Assembly: GCA_944350385.1 (NCBI GenBank) | Contig: CALVOV010000004.1 | Location: 24,624-88,623 of the forward strand | DNA from: an uncultured Bacilli bacterium | GTDB taxonomy: Bacteria; Bacillota_I; Bacilli_A; RF39; UBA660 | DNA length: 64,000 nt | Direction of reading: 5' to 3' | Part shown: in pieces, positions 35,843-45,663 of the stretch | How the letters are laid out: each line of letters begins with the position of its first letter | Numbering within the stretch: the stretch's first letter is position 1 | Position numbers and translations under genes: made by a program | Notes under the pieces: generated by a model | Databases searched by the model: none | Seen by the model: the letters and a program-made list of their open reading frames with translations, nothing else | What the model was told of the DNA's origin: nothing

Positions 35843-38124
35843 TTTAATGTTTTTACTATATCGTTGGTATCAGATTCTAAACTATTAATATATTCATCAA
35901 CAATTTCTTCATTTGTCTTAGCGGGAGCACTATAATCAATAACTTGTTGTTTTGCTTTTGGAGTAACTACTTCTTCAGTATAAAATCCATCAGAACTACT
36001 TGTATTTGTTGAATTGTTAGAATTTGATGTATTACTACTATTATTTGAGGTATTAGCAGTTGGCGCTTTAGCATCAAAAGCTGCTCCTGTAACATTAGGA
36101 TCAGGTAAAGGCTTATTAGCACCTGTACCATCTGTAGTAATGTCTTTTATTGAATCATTTAAATTTCCATTATCATCTGTGTATTTATCATCAAAATTCA
36201 CATCATGACTGCCAAAATCATTTTCATTTACAACGCCACCATTATTAATATTTTCATTAGCTTCATTGACTTTATTTTGGAAATCTTCCTCGTCTTTCTT
36301 TACTTCTTCTTCGTTCTTTTGGGCTTGTTTATCAGCTTCTGCCTGTAACTCTTGTCTTTTCTTTTCAGCATCAGCCTCGGCTTGAGCCTTATTATTAGCA
36401 TTTTCTATTTCTATTTGTTTATCTACCTCTGCCTCAGCTTGTTCAACTTTAGACTCACTAGATTTCTTAATTGCTTCTTCTCTACTACTTGTAGTCTCTT
36501 TTTTAGTTTCTGTTCTATAAGTTGTATTAGTCTTAGTTGAAGTACTTACATATGAAGATCCTCCACTTGTAATTTTATTACTTGAAGATGAAGTACCAGT
36601 TGATTTTTCAGTAATATTATCGAAACATTCAACTTGTTTATTTACTATTAATTTAAATGCATCTAATTGACTTAAATCTCTCTTATCATCATCTAATGTA
36701 TAATTTCCTTTTGACTTTAATTCTTCTATTTTAGTACTTCTAAATTCCTCATATGTTGGTTGAGTTGTATCAATAGTAGAAGATAATAGAATAATTTCTG
36801 CTCTTTCAAATTGTTCTTCTGCTAAATTACATAATCCTAAATCATTAAAATAAGCAATAGCTTTATCAGATAAAGTGTGATCAATTTCTAAGTTTTGGAA
36901 TAGAATTTCAGAAGCTGCAACTATTGGTGTAACTGCCAACTTATATTGAACAACTTCAGCTCTAGATTGTGCATGAGAAATACCTTCTTCTCTAACTTCA
37001 TCAGCAATAGGAAAATCTTTATATAATTCTGCATAGAATTCATTTACTAAATCTACCTTAACAGAACCTGTAGCTTCCTTTGCTTGCAAAAACATTTCAT
37101 TATATTTCTTAACAAAATTTTGTCCTTCTGTTGAAGTCAAATATTTGTAAGAATCAACTTGCACATCACGAGTTTCTAAAACATAAGCTCCCATCAATTG
37201 TAGAGTTGCATTTTTATAATATCCATCGTAATCAGAAGATTTAATTTCTGCTCCATTAAATATAGCTCTAATCTCTTCTTTTGAATAATTATTATAAGCT
37301 AATTGTAAAGCCATCATTTCATCCCAAGACAAAGCAGCTTTAATGTCTTTGCCTTCTTCAAGAAATTTATTAGCAAAATCTCCATTAAAATAATCAATAT
37401 TTTCACCAATTAATTTCATAGCATCATGTTGACTTTTAACTGTTGTTCTTTCTAATAATCTTTGATATTCATTCTCTTCAGCAAAGTCCACATCATCAAC
37501 TTGATCCATAACAGGAGCCACTTGTGAAAAATCAATATTACTATCATGCATTTGACCACTCTTAGTATTTCTAGCAGCACATGAATATATTCCTAAACCA
37601 ACAGCAATAGCTAAAGTAAATACAGTTAATTTTTTTACTAAACTACTATTTTTTATTTTAGTTCCTACTGTCTTTAAAGTTCTTCTAATAAAACCTGGTC
37701 TTTTTTCTATTAACTCTTCTTCACTATCATCTAATTCTTCATCATCTTCATCTAATTCTTTCTCATCAAGAGAATAGGAAGCAGAATCAAAAGCATCCTC
37801 ATTAACTGATATTTTTTTTACGGGAACAGTACTTTCTAATTTATCTTTAGCTGAAGGTAAAATCCACTTAAAACTATCAAATTTATTTACAAAATCTTCA
37901 GCACTCATAGTTTTCACACGATTATCATCACGACTCATGTATTCTTTTAACTCTTTAATATTTTTAATATTCTCTTCCTCAGCAACTTTTAAAACTGCTT
38001 TATATCCTTCTTCAGCAGAAACTGATTCTGTAGTTCCATCTTTATAAAAGATATGTGCCTTAATAATCTCTTGCCCTTGATTATTAATTGTTTTATAAAA
38101 TATTACTCTTCCAATATTACTCAT
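35836..38124 (-). CDS. Large membrane-anchored protein with coiled-coil and Ser/Thr-rich tail
   Basis: 762 residues. Cytoplasmic N-terminus (1-160) with an acidic tract (118-140), one membrane helix (163-181), then a helical extracellular domain (200-500), a Ser/Thr-rich segment (about 510-550), a charged AEAD/EKKRQELQ coiled coil (about 560-620), an Asn/Asp-rich stretch and a Ser/Asn-rich stretch (about 690-715). No LPxTG. It is 12 bp downstream of the Ser-rich surface protein gene, so the two are likely one unit. Function unknown. Confidence 0.75.
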   Translation of the reverse strand: MSNIGRVIFYKTINNQGQEIIKAHIFYKDGTTESVSAEEGYKAVLKVAEEENIKNIKELKEYMSRDDNRVKTMSAEDFVNKFDSFKWILPSAKDKLESTVPVKKISVNEDAFDSASYSLDEKELDEDDEELDDSEEELIEKRPGFIRRTLKTVGTKIKNSSLVKKLTVFTLAIAVGLGIYSCAARNTKSGQMHDSNIDFSQVAPVMDQVDDVDFAEENEYQRLLERTTVKSQHDAMKLIGENIDYFNGDFANKFLEEGKDIKAALSWDEMMALQLAYNNYSKEEIRAIFNGAEIKSSDYDGYYKNATLQLMGAYVLETRDVQVDSYKYLTSTEGQNFVKKYNEMFLQAKEATGSVKVDLVNEFYAELYKDFPIADEVREEGISHAQSRAEVVQYKLAVTPIVAASEILFQNLEIDHTLSDKAIAYFNDLGLCNLAEEQFERAEIILLSSTIDTTQPTYEEFRSTKIEELKSKGNYTLDDDKRDLSQLDAFKLIVNKQVECFDNITEKSTGTSSSSNKITSGGSSYVSTSTKTNTTYRTETKKETTSSREEAIKKSSESKVEQAEAEVDKQIEIENANNKAQAEADAEKKRQELQAEADKQAQKNEEEVKKDEEDFQNKVNEANENINNGGVVNENDFGSHDVNFDDKYTDDNGNLNDSIKDITTDGTGANKPLPDPNVTGAAFDAKAPTANTSNNSSNTSNSNNSTNTSSSDGFYTEEVVTPKAKQQVIDYSAPAKTNEEIVDEYINSLESDTNDIVKTLKK

Positions 38125-38136
38125 TTAAAATCCCCC

Positions 38137-39693
38137 TTAATTAGCTAATTTCTTGTTACCAGTATAAGACCAACCATTATTTAATAATGTTTTATTATCA
38201 TATGTTGACCATTTTTTTTGAACTGTTCCACTTTGAATAATTCTTCTAGTCTTAGAACTCATATAACATACTGTTCCATATAATGGCTCTGTTCTAGTTG
38301 CTATCTCGTTAACCTTAATTGTACTATAAATTGGAATTGTCTTAGTTACATAAGAGCCACAAGAAGCCGTAACACTAATAGTACTATTTGAATTTACTGT
38401 TGTTGTAGAACTTGAAGTTGTTTGTCCAGGAGTAGTAACTTTAACAATTGATGAGTTCATACCACCATTAAATACATACTTATCGTAATAATATTTTGGT
38501 AATGTAGTACAAGTTTCTTCACAATAGCTGTAATCAGCACCTGCAAAAACATAATGAACAGTTGCTGTATCTCTTGGAGGATTTGAATAACTTCCTCTTC
38601 CAGCATAAGTCCAACTACATTTTGATGAACCACAAACAGAACCTTGTGTTTGATAAGTTACATTATTGATAGTTGAATATGTTGTAGTTGTAGTAGTCGC
38701 ATAAGTTGTATTATCTACTATTACATAATTATAATTTGAACATGCCTTCACATAATATTGACCAGTTTGTTTCTTAACTTCTCTTGTTCTAGTATATTTT
38801 ACCTGATGTGTTCCAATTTTTTCTTTATTTTCAGTTAATTGAACTTTTCTTAAACAACTAATATCTGAATCGCTACAATTTATCTCTTTTGTATTACAAC
38901 TTGTCTCAGCCCATGGACTCCATGAAGTCCATTTAGAAAATACAGTATTAGATGATTTTTGATACTCATAAAGATAAGCATGTTTGTTACCAGAACTACT
39001 TGAAGAACTTGAACTTGATGAGCTGGAACTTGAACTTGATGAGCTGGAACTTGAACTTGATGAACTAGAACTTGAACTTGATGAGCTGGAACTTGATGAA
39101 TTTTGACCATCTGATGGAGTAATTGACACTATTGAATCATAATTATTTGAATTTGAAGTATTGCTATTTTTAATAGGTGTATTAGAATAATCTTTCTCAC
39201 ATACTGCAGTTTCACAATATGTATAGCAACCTAAATGTACTAAAATATAATCTTCTTTTTCACTATCTTTCAAATTAACTTTTAAGATATATTCATCATC
39301 ATCTTTAGTGATTTTTACATAACTTTTCTCTACATCGCAAGCTTTATTATTCTTGTCAATTAAAGGTGTTATAATCTTCTCACCAATCATTTCACTCAAA
39401 GTCATTTGTTTAGATTCACCAATCTCTTTAGGTAAACGTTCATCGGTATAATAAGATATAGCAGCATCTTTCATTTTAATAAGATTATCTTGAAAAATCT
39501 GTGAAGTTAATGCTGACAAACCATTATTACTTCCGCTTTCATTCGCTTTTTCATTTTCATTCACAATAGTTGCAGGTGCAATAAATTTTGGTAATAGCCA
39601 TACTAATAAGAAAACGAAAATAACTACTAAAATAAGTTTTAATAGGAAGTCCTTAAATGGAAATCCTTTGTGTTCATATTCTTCTGTATACAT
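38137..39693 (-). CDS. Surface protein with pilin-like domain, 36-serine linker and Cys-rich domain
   Basis: 518 residues from the ATG at 39693 (AGGGGG site 7 bases upstream; the longer frame has none). Membrane helix 14-34; domain with QDNLIKMKDAAISYYTDERLP...CYTYCETAVC (about 65-167); an unbroken run of 36 serines (199-234); then a Cys-rich domain (about 235-518) with WTSWSPWAETSC, which recalls a thrombospondin-type start but is not a clear member, and many Thr. Probably outside the cell, anchored by its N-terminus. Followed by the 762-residue coiled-coil protein. Confidence 0.75.
   Translation of the reverse strand: MYTEEYEHKGFPFKDFLLKLILVVIFVFLLVWLLPKFIAPATIVNENEKANESGSNNGLSALTSQIFQDNLIKMKDAAISYYTDERLPKEIGESKQMTLSEMIGEKIITPLIDKNNKACDVEKSYVKITKDDDEYILKVNLKDSEKEDYILVHLGCYTYCETAVCEKDYSNTPIKNSNTSNSNNYDSIVSITPSDGQNSSSSSSSSSSSSSSSSSSSSSSSSSSSSSSSSSSSSGNKHAYLYEYQKSSNTVFSKWTSWSPWAETSCNTKEINCSDSDISCLRKVQLTENKEKIGTHQVKYTRTREVKKQTGQYYVKACSNYNYVIVDNTTYATTTTTTYSTINNVTYQTQGSVCGSSKCSWTYAGRGSYSNPPRDTATVHYVFAGADYSYCEETCTTLPKYYYDKYVFNGGMNSSIVKVTTPGQTTSSSTTTVNSNSTISVTASCGSYVTKTIPIYSTIKVNEIATRTEPLYGTVCYMSSKTRRIIQSGTVQKKWSTYDNKTLLNNGWSYTGNKKLAN
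38992..39099 (-). repeat. 21-bp minisatellite encoding poly-serine
   Basis: 108 bp made of a shortened copy and four near-copies of a 7-codon unit (TCA TCA AGT TCA AGT TCC AGC with small changes). All 36 codons are serine, from both the TCN and AGY families, so it is a protein-level serine tract carried by a DNA repeat that can change length in steps of 7 residues. Confidence 0.9.
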
Positions 39694-39749
39694 ACACTTT
39701 CCCCCTAACATGCGTACGTCCCATATTCTAACATAATAAAAAACGAAAG

Positions 39750-40010
39750 TCAATTTTTTTTTCTTATTTTGACTATCGTTTGACCGGCATTAAAGTTATC
39801 AATTTTAAATGTTTCTACTAATTTATTTTGTCTCAAAACTTCTTGAGTTGTCTTTCTTATAATTCCCGAACCAATTCCATGTATTATTATTACCATTTCA
39901 TTTTGAATCTGATAATTATCTCTTATAAAATCATTAATTAATATTCTTGCATAATCTCTATCAGTACCATGTAAATCAATTGTTGGACAATGATTATATA
40001 ATGTTATCAT
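39750..40010 (-). CDS. Smr-domain protein
   Basis: 86 residues from ATG 40010. Contains DLHGTDRDYARILINDFI and IIHGIGSGIIRKTTQEVL, the two motifs of the small MutS-related domain, a DNA or RNA nicking nuclease fold. Stand-alone small version, without MutS2. GAGGT site 8 bases upstream. It overlaps the end of the PfkB kinase gene by 17 bp, so the two are coupled. Substrate unknown. Confidence 0.88.
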   Translation of the reverse strand: MITLYNHCPTIDLHGTDRDYARILINDFIRDNYQIQNEMVIIIHGIGSGIIRKTTQEVLRQNKLVETFKIDNFNAGQTIVKIRKKN

Positions 40011-40893
40011 AGTCAACTACCTCGCTAAGTTCAGGAATAGAATATCTAGCACCTATGCGAGTTACTGAAATTGCAGAAGTAATAGAAGAATAATGAATTG
40101 CATCCCTTAAAGAATATCCATTACTTATAAAATATGTAAATGCGCCATGAAAAATATCCCCAGCACCAGTAGAGTCAACAGCTTCTACTTTAACACTTGG
40201 AATTACTTCGTAATGTCCATCTATATAAGTAAAACTTCCTCTAGCCTCTAAAGTAATAATTATTTGATTATTAAAATAAGTAGTTAATTCTTTATGACAT
40301 TTAATTAAGCCATCCAAATCATCTGCTGACAACTTAGTATTAGAAAACGCTTCAGCAAAATCTTTTGAACAAATTAAATACTTAACCATTTTTCCTAAAT
40401 GTCTAGTATCTACATTTAGTCTACCAGCATCTAAAACACTTATTTTATCTTTTCCATTAAATTTTAATAACTCTTCAGCAGAATCAGGATGTTCTCCATC
40501 AATTAAAATCACATCACATGGCACTTTCAAAGATTTATCTAGCTTTCTAATTGGCTTATCTTTTGAAGTAATAATAGTACGTGATCCATTTGATTTATTT
40601 GCGATAATATAACTACTAGATGTGTAATGATTGTCATGTTGTTCTAAAAAAGATGTATCACAACCAATTTCTTGATACTCTTTGATTATTTGATCACCAT
40701 AATGATCTTTGCCAATTATAGAAGCAATAGAAGTGTCCATTCCCCATTTAGCTAATAAATAGGCGCCATTAGCAGCAGGACCACCTCCACATTCAATATG
40801 TTTCTCAATACGATATTTTATATTTTCTGTCGGATATTCATTCATAGGTAAAGTAGTATCATAAGTCGAATGACCAACACAAATTACTTTCAT
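39994..40893 (-). CDS. PfkB-family carbohydrate kinase
   Basis: 299 residues from the ATG at 40893 (GGAAGGTG site). Ribokinase fold: ECGGGPAANGAYLLAKWG near the N-terminus, and the catalytic motif DSTGAGDIFHGAF with the general base Asp. Phosphorylates a sugar or nucleoside in the cytoplasm; which one is not clear (ribokinase-, fructokinase- or sulfofructose-kinase-like). Followed by Smr with overlap and preceded by ppdK (18 bp). Confidence 0.9.
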   Translation of the reverse strand: MKVICVGHSTYDTTLPMNEYPTENIKYRIEKHIECGGGPAANGAYLLAKWGMDTSIASIIGKDHYGDQIIKEYQEIGCDTSFLEQHDNHYTSSSYIIANKSNGSRTIITSKDKPIRKLDKSLKVPCDVILIDGEHPDSAEELLKFNGKDKISVLDAGRLNVDTRHLGKMVKYLICSKDFAEAFSNTKLSADDLDGLIKCHKELTTYFNNQIIITLEARGSFTYIDGHYEVIPSVKVEAVDSTGAGDIFHGAFTYFISNGYSLRDAIHYSSITSAISVTRIGARYSIPELSEVVDYDNII

Positions 40894-40911
40894 TATTTCA
40901 CCTTCCAATAA

Positions 40912-43545
40912 TTATAATATATCTAGTTTATTTCTAATAGCAGCTTGTGCAGCAGCTAATCTAGCAACTGGAACACGATATGGAGAGCAAGAAACATAAT
41001 TCAAACCAACTCGATGACAAAAATCAATACTCTTAGGATCTCCACCATGTTCACCACAAATGCCTAAATCAATATTTGGTCTTACCATTTTAGCACGTCT
41101 TACAGATATCTCAATCAATTTACCAACACCTTCTTGATCTATTGAAGCAAATGGATCATGTTCCAAAATATGTCTTGAATAATAATCTTTCAAAAACTTT
41201 GAAGCATCATCTCTTGAATATCCATAAGTCATTTGAGTTAGATCATTAGTACCATAACTAAAGAATAAAGCCTCTTTAGCAATTTGATCTGAAATTAAAG
41301 TAGCACGAGGAACTTCAATCATAGTACCTACAGAATATTCTATTTCTACACTCTTTTCCCTCATAACTTCTTTAGCTACTTCATCGATAATATCTTTAAT
41401 AAAAGTAAATTCTCTCATTGTTCCAACTAACGGAATCATAATTTCTGGCTTAACTTCCAATCCTTCATTCTTAACATTAATAGCCGCTTCAATTACTGCC
41501 CTAGTTTGCATTTTAGCAATTTCAGGATAAGTAATAGCTAATCTACAACCACGATGGCCCATCATAGGGTTAAACTCTTTTAGTGATTCTACTCTGTTCT
41601 TTAAATCTTCAAAACTCATTTCAAGAGAATCAGCAAGTTCCTTTATTTCTTCATCAGTATGTGGTAAAAATTCATGTAATGGTGGATCCAAATAACGGAT
41701 AGTAACAACATAACCAGCCATTGCTCTAAATAATCCTTCAAAATCTTCTCTTTGATAAGGTAATATTTTACTAAGAGCTTCCTCACGCTTTTCTAATGTA
41801 TCAGCAGTAATCATACGTCTGAAATTAAAAATTCTCTCTTCTTCAAAGAACATATGCTCCGTACGACAAAGTCCAATTCCTTTAGCTCCAAAAGCACGTG
41901 CTTGTTTAGCATCACGAGAAGTATCAGCATTAGTCCTTACTTCTAATTCACTAATCTCATCTGCCCAAGACATTATTGTTTGAAAGTCTCCTGATATTGT
42001 AGGTGGAACAGTTTTTAATTGCTCACCATAAACATTACCAGTTGAACCATCAAGACTAATCCAATCTCCTTCTCTAAATACCTCTCCATCTTTAGTAGTT
42101 AAAGTTTTATTTTCTTCATCAACAACAATCTCACCACAACCAGATACGCAACAAGTTCCCATTCCTCTAGCAACAACGGCAGCATGAGAAGTCATTCCAC
42201 CATGAACAGTAAGAACACCATGGGCAATATTCATCCCTTCAATATCTTCAGGAGAAGTTTCTGAACGAGCTAGAATAATATCTTTTTCTCCATTATCATA
42301 TAGCTTGACAACATCTTCAGCATTAAAACAAAGCTTACCAGTTGCAGCACCAGGAGAAGCAGCTAATCCCTTAGCAATAATACGTCCATTCTTTAAACTT
42401 TCATCATCAAAATTAGGATGTAACAACTGATCTAATTCAGTTGGTTCAATACGTAGTAAGGCTTCTTCTTTACTAATCATGCCACTTTGAACCATATCTA
42501 CAGCAATTTTTAATGCAGCACGAGTAGTCCTTTTTCCATTACGTGTTTGCAACATAAATAATTTACCATCTTCAATAGTAAACTCCATATCTTGCATATC
42601 ACGATAATGATCTTCTAATATTTTACAAATACGATTAAATTCATCATAACATTCCGGCATAACTTCCTTTAATGTTTCAATGCTTTGAGGAGTACGTATT
42701 CCAGCAACAACATCTTCTCCTTGAGCATTCATTAAATATTCACCAAATAATTTATTTTCACCTGTAGCAGGATTCCTAGTAAAAGCAACACCCGTTCCAG
42801 AAGTTTCACCTTTATTGCCATAAACCATTTCTTGAACATTAACTGCTGTACCCCATTCAGATGGAATATCATTTAATTTACGATAAGTTATAGCTCTGTC
42901 ATTATTCCAACTTCTAAAGACCGCTTTAACTGCTTCGATTAATTGAATTTCTGGACTTTGAGGAAAATCTTCTGAAGTTAATTTATTATATTCAGACTTA
43001 TATATTTCCACCACTTCTTTTAAATCATCAGCAGAAAACTCTGTATCTAATTTATATCCTTTTTGACTTTTAATATCATCAAATAAGCCCTCAAAATTTT
43101 CTTTAGGTAATCCCCTTACAACGTCGGCAAACATTTGAATAAATCTACGATAAGAATCATATACAAACCTTGGATTATTAGTTACTTTTGCAAAACCATC
43201 TGCAACAACATCATTCATACCAAGATTAAGTATTGTATCCATCATTCCTGGCATTGAAGCTCTTGCTCCACTTCTAACAGACACAAGTAAAGGATTTTTA
43301 GCATCACCAAATACTTTTCCAGTTATATTTTCTAATACCTTCATTTTTTCTATTATCTCAGAAGCTATTTCAGAATTTAGATTTTGTTCTTCTCTATAAT
43401 ATTCGTTACATGCTTCTGTAGATATGGTAAAACCACGAGGAACTGGTAATCCTAATGCTGTCATTTCAGCTAAATTAGCTCCTTTTCCTCCTAAAATACT
43501 ACGCATATCTTTATTGCCCTCACTGAACAAATAAACATATTTCAT
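40912..43545 (-). CDS. ppdK: Pyruvate, phosphate dikinase
   Basis: 877 residues, normal length. ATP-grasp start GGKGANLAEMTALGLPVPRGF; phosphohistidine domain GGMTSHAAVVARGMGTCCVSG with the catalytic His near 455; TIM barrel with GKGIGLCRTEHMF and the active Cys in GICGEHGG near 830. Reversibly converts pyruvate, ATP and phosphate to PEP, AMP and pyrophosphate, linking glycolysis and gluconeogenesis. GAGG ribosome site. Regulation by a PDRP protein cannot be judged, as no such gene is here. Confidence 0.97.
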   Translation of the reverse strand: MKYVYLFSEGNKDMRSILGGKGANLAEMTALGLPVPRGFTISTEACNEYYREEQNLNSEIASEIIEKMKVLENITGKVFGDAKNPLLVSVRSGARASMPGMMDTILNLGMNDVVADGFAKVTNNPRFVYDSYRRFIQMFADVVRGLPKENFEGLFDDIKSQKGYKLDTEFSADDLKEVVEIYKSEYNKLTSEDFPQSPEIQLIEAVKAVFRSWNNDRAITYRKLNDIPSEWGTAVNVQEMVYGNKGETSGTGVAFTRNPATGENKLFGEYLMNAQGEDVVAGIRTPQSIETLKEVMPECYDEFNRICKILEDHYRDMQDMEFTIEDGKLFMLQTRNGKRTTRAALKIAVDMVQSGMISKEEALLRIEPTELDQLLHPNFDDESLKNGRIIAKGLAASPGAATGKLCFNAEDVVKLYDNGEKDIILARSETSPEDIEGMNIAHGVLTVHGGMTSHAAVVARGMGTCCVSGCGEIVVDEENKTLTTKDGEVFREGDWISLDGSTGNVYGEQLKTVPPTISGDFQTIMSWADEISELEVRTNADTSRDAKQARAFGAKGIGLCRTEHMFFEEERIFNFRRMITADTLEKREEALSKILPYQREDFEGLFRAMAGYVVTIRYLDPPLHEFLPHTDEEIKELADSLEMSFEDLKNRVESLKEFNPMMGHRGCRLAITYPEIAKMQTRAVIEAAINVKNEGLEVKPEIMIPLVGTMREFTFIKDIIDEVAKEVMREKSVEIEYSVGTMIEVPRATLISDQIAKEALFFSYGTNDLTQMTYGYSRDDASKFLKDYYSRHILEHDPFASIDQEGVGKLIEISVRRAKMVRPNIDLGICGEHGGDPKSIDFCHRVGLNYVSCSPYRVPVARLAAAQAAIRNKLDIL

Positions 43546-43592
43546 TATTATGCCTCCCTTTTTACCTTATAGAATAAGTATACTATTTTTTA

Positions 43593-43625
43593 AAAAAAAG
43601 AAAAAGACTTATTTTATAAAGTCTT
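43593..43625 (-). terminator. Intrinsic terminator after trxA
   Basis: AAGACTT / AAGTCTT stem with 8-base loop and T-rich tail on the minus strand; the trxA stop is inside. Confidence 0.7.
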
Positions 43626-43908
43626 CTAATTCTTCTCTATCCATAAAACCAACAGCAGTCTTTTTCTCTTTACCATCAACAAAAACTTTTAATGTTGGAA
43701 TAGACATAATACCAAATCTTCTAGCTAAATTTTGACACTTGTCAGTATCAACCTTTATAAAAGTGACATTATCATTATCTTTAGAAACAGCCTCTAACAC
43801 TGGAGCTAACATTTTACAAGGACCACACCAATTGGCAAAAAAATCAACAACTACTTTTCCAGATTTTACTAATTCATCAAATTCTTCTTCTTTATCTAAT
43901 ATTTTCAT
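43609..43908 (-). CDS. trxA: Thioredoxin
   Basis: 99 residues, close to the usual length. Contains the redox motif FFANWCGPCKMLAPVLE with Cys28 and Cys31, and the cis-Pro segment IMSIPTLKVF. Cytoplasmic protein disulfide reductase. GGAGG ribosome site. Lies between cvpA (17 bp) and ppdK. Confidence 0.96.
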   Translation of the reverse strand: MKILDKEEEFDELVKSGKVVVDFFANWCGPCKMLAPVLEAVSKDNDNVTFIKVDTDKCQNLARRFGIMSIPTLKVFVDGKEKKTAVGFMDREELEDFIK

Positions 43909-43925
43909 TTTTTCCTCCTAATCTC

Positions 43926-44642
43926 CTAATATTTATTTAATATATTATCAATATTTTTAACATTTTTCAACTTATCCAAAACAACTAATTGCTCTATTGT
44001 ATGTTTATCAACTATTTTTAGTTCAAGCATGTTATCTAATAATTCTTGATTTGCTTCATTAACATCAATTTTTCCATCATGTATTTGCTTTCCTAAATCA
44101 ATAGAATCCAGTATTTGTAAAGAGTATTTACTTAAATCAAAAGAAATACCTGGTGTCTTAAAAAGAATAAAATCTTTTAATTTACTTTCGTTATAAATAT
44201 CAATATTTTTTAATGGTAGCATCAAAGCAAGTAATAATAATAAAACAATAATATATCCACGAATTAAACCAATAACTGCTCCTCCTAACATAGAAGGTAT
44301 TGTAAATATAATAGAAATATTAACTAATTTTTGAACAATCTTAGTTGCAAACATAATAATATTATATAATCCAATTAAAATACTAAAAGCTACTAAGAAT
44401 CCTGCTAGTTGATATATCAAAATATTTAAAGTAACTAATCCTTCAAATTCTCCACTAAAATTGAAAAATGGAAAATATTTACACAAAAAGTTACCAACAA
44501 TATCCTTAAAATAAAAACTTAATATTAAAACTATTATAATACCAACTAAAGAAACAGCTTCACGAATAACTCCTCTTTTAAAACCTAGTACGCAAAATAA
44601 TAACAAAAAAAGAATTATAATCACATCAAATATATTAATCAT
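43926..44642 (-). CDS. CvpA-family membrane protein
   Basis: 238 residues. Begins MINIFDVIIILFLLLFCVLGFKRG, the CvpA start, with four membrane helices to about residue 145 and a soluble helical tail longer than in short CvpA proteins. CvpA-type proteins are linked to colicin V production and to envelope stress, but the role is not settled. Divergent from rnhC. Confidence 0.88.
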   Translation of the reverse strand: MINIFDVIIILFLLLFCVLGFKRGVIREAVSLVGIIIVLILSFYFKDIVGNFLCKYFPFFNFSGEFEGLVTLNILIYQLAGFLVAFSILIGLYNIIMFATKIVQKLVNISIIFTIPSMLGGAVIGLIRGYIIVLLLLLALMLPLKNIDIYNESKLKDFILFKTPGISFDLSKYSLQILDSIDLGKQIHDGKIDVNEANQELLDNMLELKIVDKHTIEQLVVLDKLKNVKNIDNILNKY

Positions 44643-44716
44643 TACTTCCCACCTACCATATATATATTATAAACTATTTTAATAATTTATGCTATAATTA
44701 TTTAGAGGTGAGCTTA

Positions 44717-45628
44717 ATGAATGTAGTTATAAAAGTAAATGACGAAATAAAAAAGAAAATGATTGAATATTACAAAGATAAAGTTCGTGATAAAAAGATT
44801 CCTTATGTTGTTTTTCAAGCTCAAGATGAGGATACTGTTATTACTTTATATGAATCAGGTAAATGTATGTTTCAAGGTACAAGCGCTGATGTAGATGCCA
44901 CAATGTGGGGAATAGCTTTAGATAATACTAAAGAAAAAAAAGATGAACAGAAAAAAAAGGATGCCATTTACTATAACTGCAATGCTGTAGGCAGTGATGA
45001 AGTAGGAACAGGAGACTACTTTGGTCCAATTGTTGTTACTGCTTGCTATGTTACTAAAGAAGATATTCCATACCTAGAGCAATTAGGTGTGACTGATTCT
45101 AAGAAATTAGATGATGAAAAAATTAAGAAAATTGCTAAAGATATCGCAAAAAAAATAAAATATCGTAGTGTAATTCTTCATAATAGTGAATACAATGACC
45201 GTCATAGCAATAATGTAAATATGAACAAAATAAAATCTATTATGCATAATAAAGTACTTTATCAATTAATTCAAGAAGAAAAGCCAAAATATGATTACAT
45301 AATCATCGATGAATTTGCACGTGAATCTCGCTATTACGAATATCTAGGTAATAGTCCACATATTCAAAGAGACATTACTTTCTTAATTAAGGCTGAAGAT
45401 AAAAATTTAGCTGTTGCCTGTGCATCCATTATAAGTCGTTACATCTTCTTAAAAGAGTTTGACAAACTATGTGACGATGTTCATCTTCCTCTACCTAAAG
45501 GTGCAGGTAAAGATGTTGATAAAATAGGTGAAGAAATCGTTGAAAAATTTGGTAAAGAAAAACTTCATGATATTGCTAAATTAAATTTTAAAAATACTGA
45601 TCGTATACTAAAAACTCTAATTTACTAA
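44717..45628 (+). CDS. rnhC: Ribonuclease HIII
   Basis: 303 residues from the ATG at 44717 (GAGGTG site 6 bases upstream; a GTG 9 bases earlier is less likely). N-terminal TBP-like substrate-binding domain (about 1-75), then the type 2 RNase H fold with GSDEVGTGDYFGP (Asp-Glu metal residues) and IIDEFA and ASIISRYIF. Cuts RNA in RNA-DNA hybrids. Single plus-strand gene between minus-strand blocks. Confidence 0.95.
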   Translation: MNVVIKVNDEIKKKMIEYYKDKVRDKKIPYVVFQAQDEDTVITLYESGKCMFQGTSADVDATMWGIALDNTKEKKDEQKKKDAIYYNCNAVGSDEVGTGDYFGPIVVTACYVTKEDIPYLEQLGVTDSKKLDDEKIKKIAKDIAKKIKYRSVILHNSEYNDRHSNNVNMNKIKSIMHNKVLYQLIQEEKPKYDYIIIDEFARESRYYEYLGNSPHIQRDITFLIKAEDKNLAVACASIISRYIFLKEFDKLCDDVHLPLPKGAGKDVDKIGEEIVEKFGKEKLHDIAKLNFKNTDRILKTLIY

Positions 45629-45663
45629 AAAAAAACTAATTTTTAATAAAATTAGTTTTTTCT
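45629..45663. terminator. Bidirectional terminator between rnhC and folA
   Basis: AAAACTAATTTT / AAAATTAGTTTT 12-bp stem, 4-base loop, with T-runs in both directions. Confidence 0.85.

Noticed and set aside
38880..39110. 76-residue frame with HQVQVPA repeats
   Set aside because: It is the alternate-frame shadow of the serine minisatellite in the real surface-protein gene.
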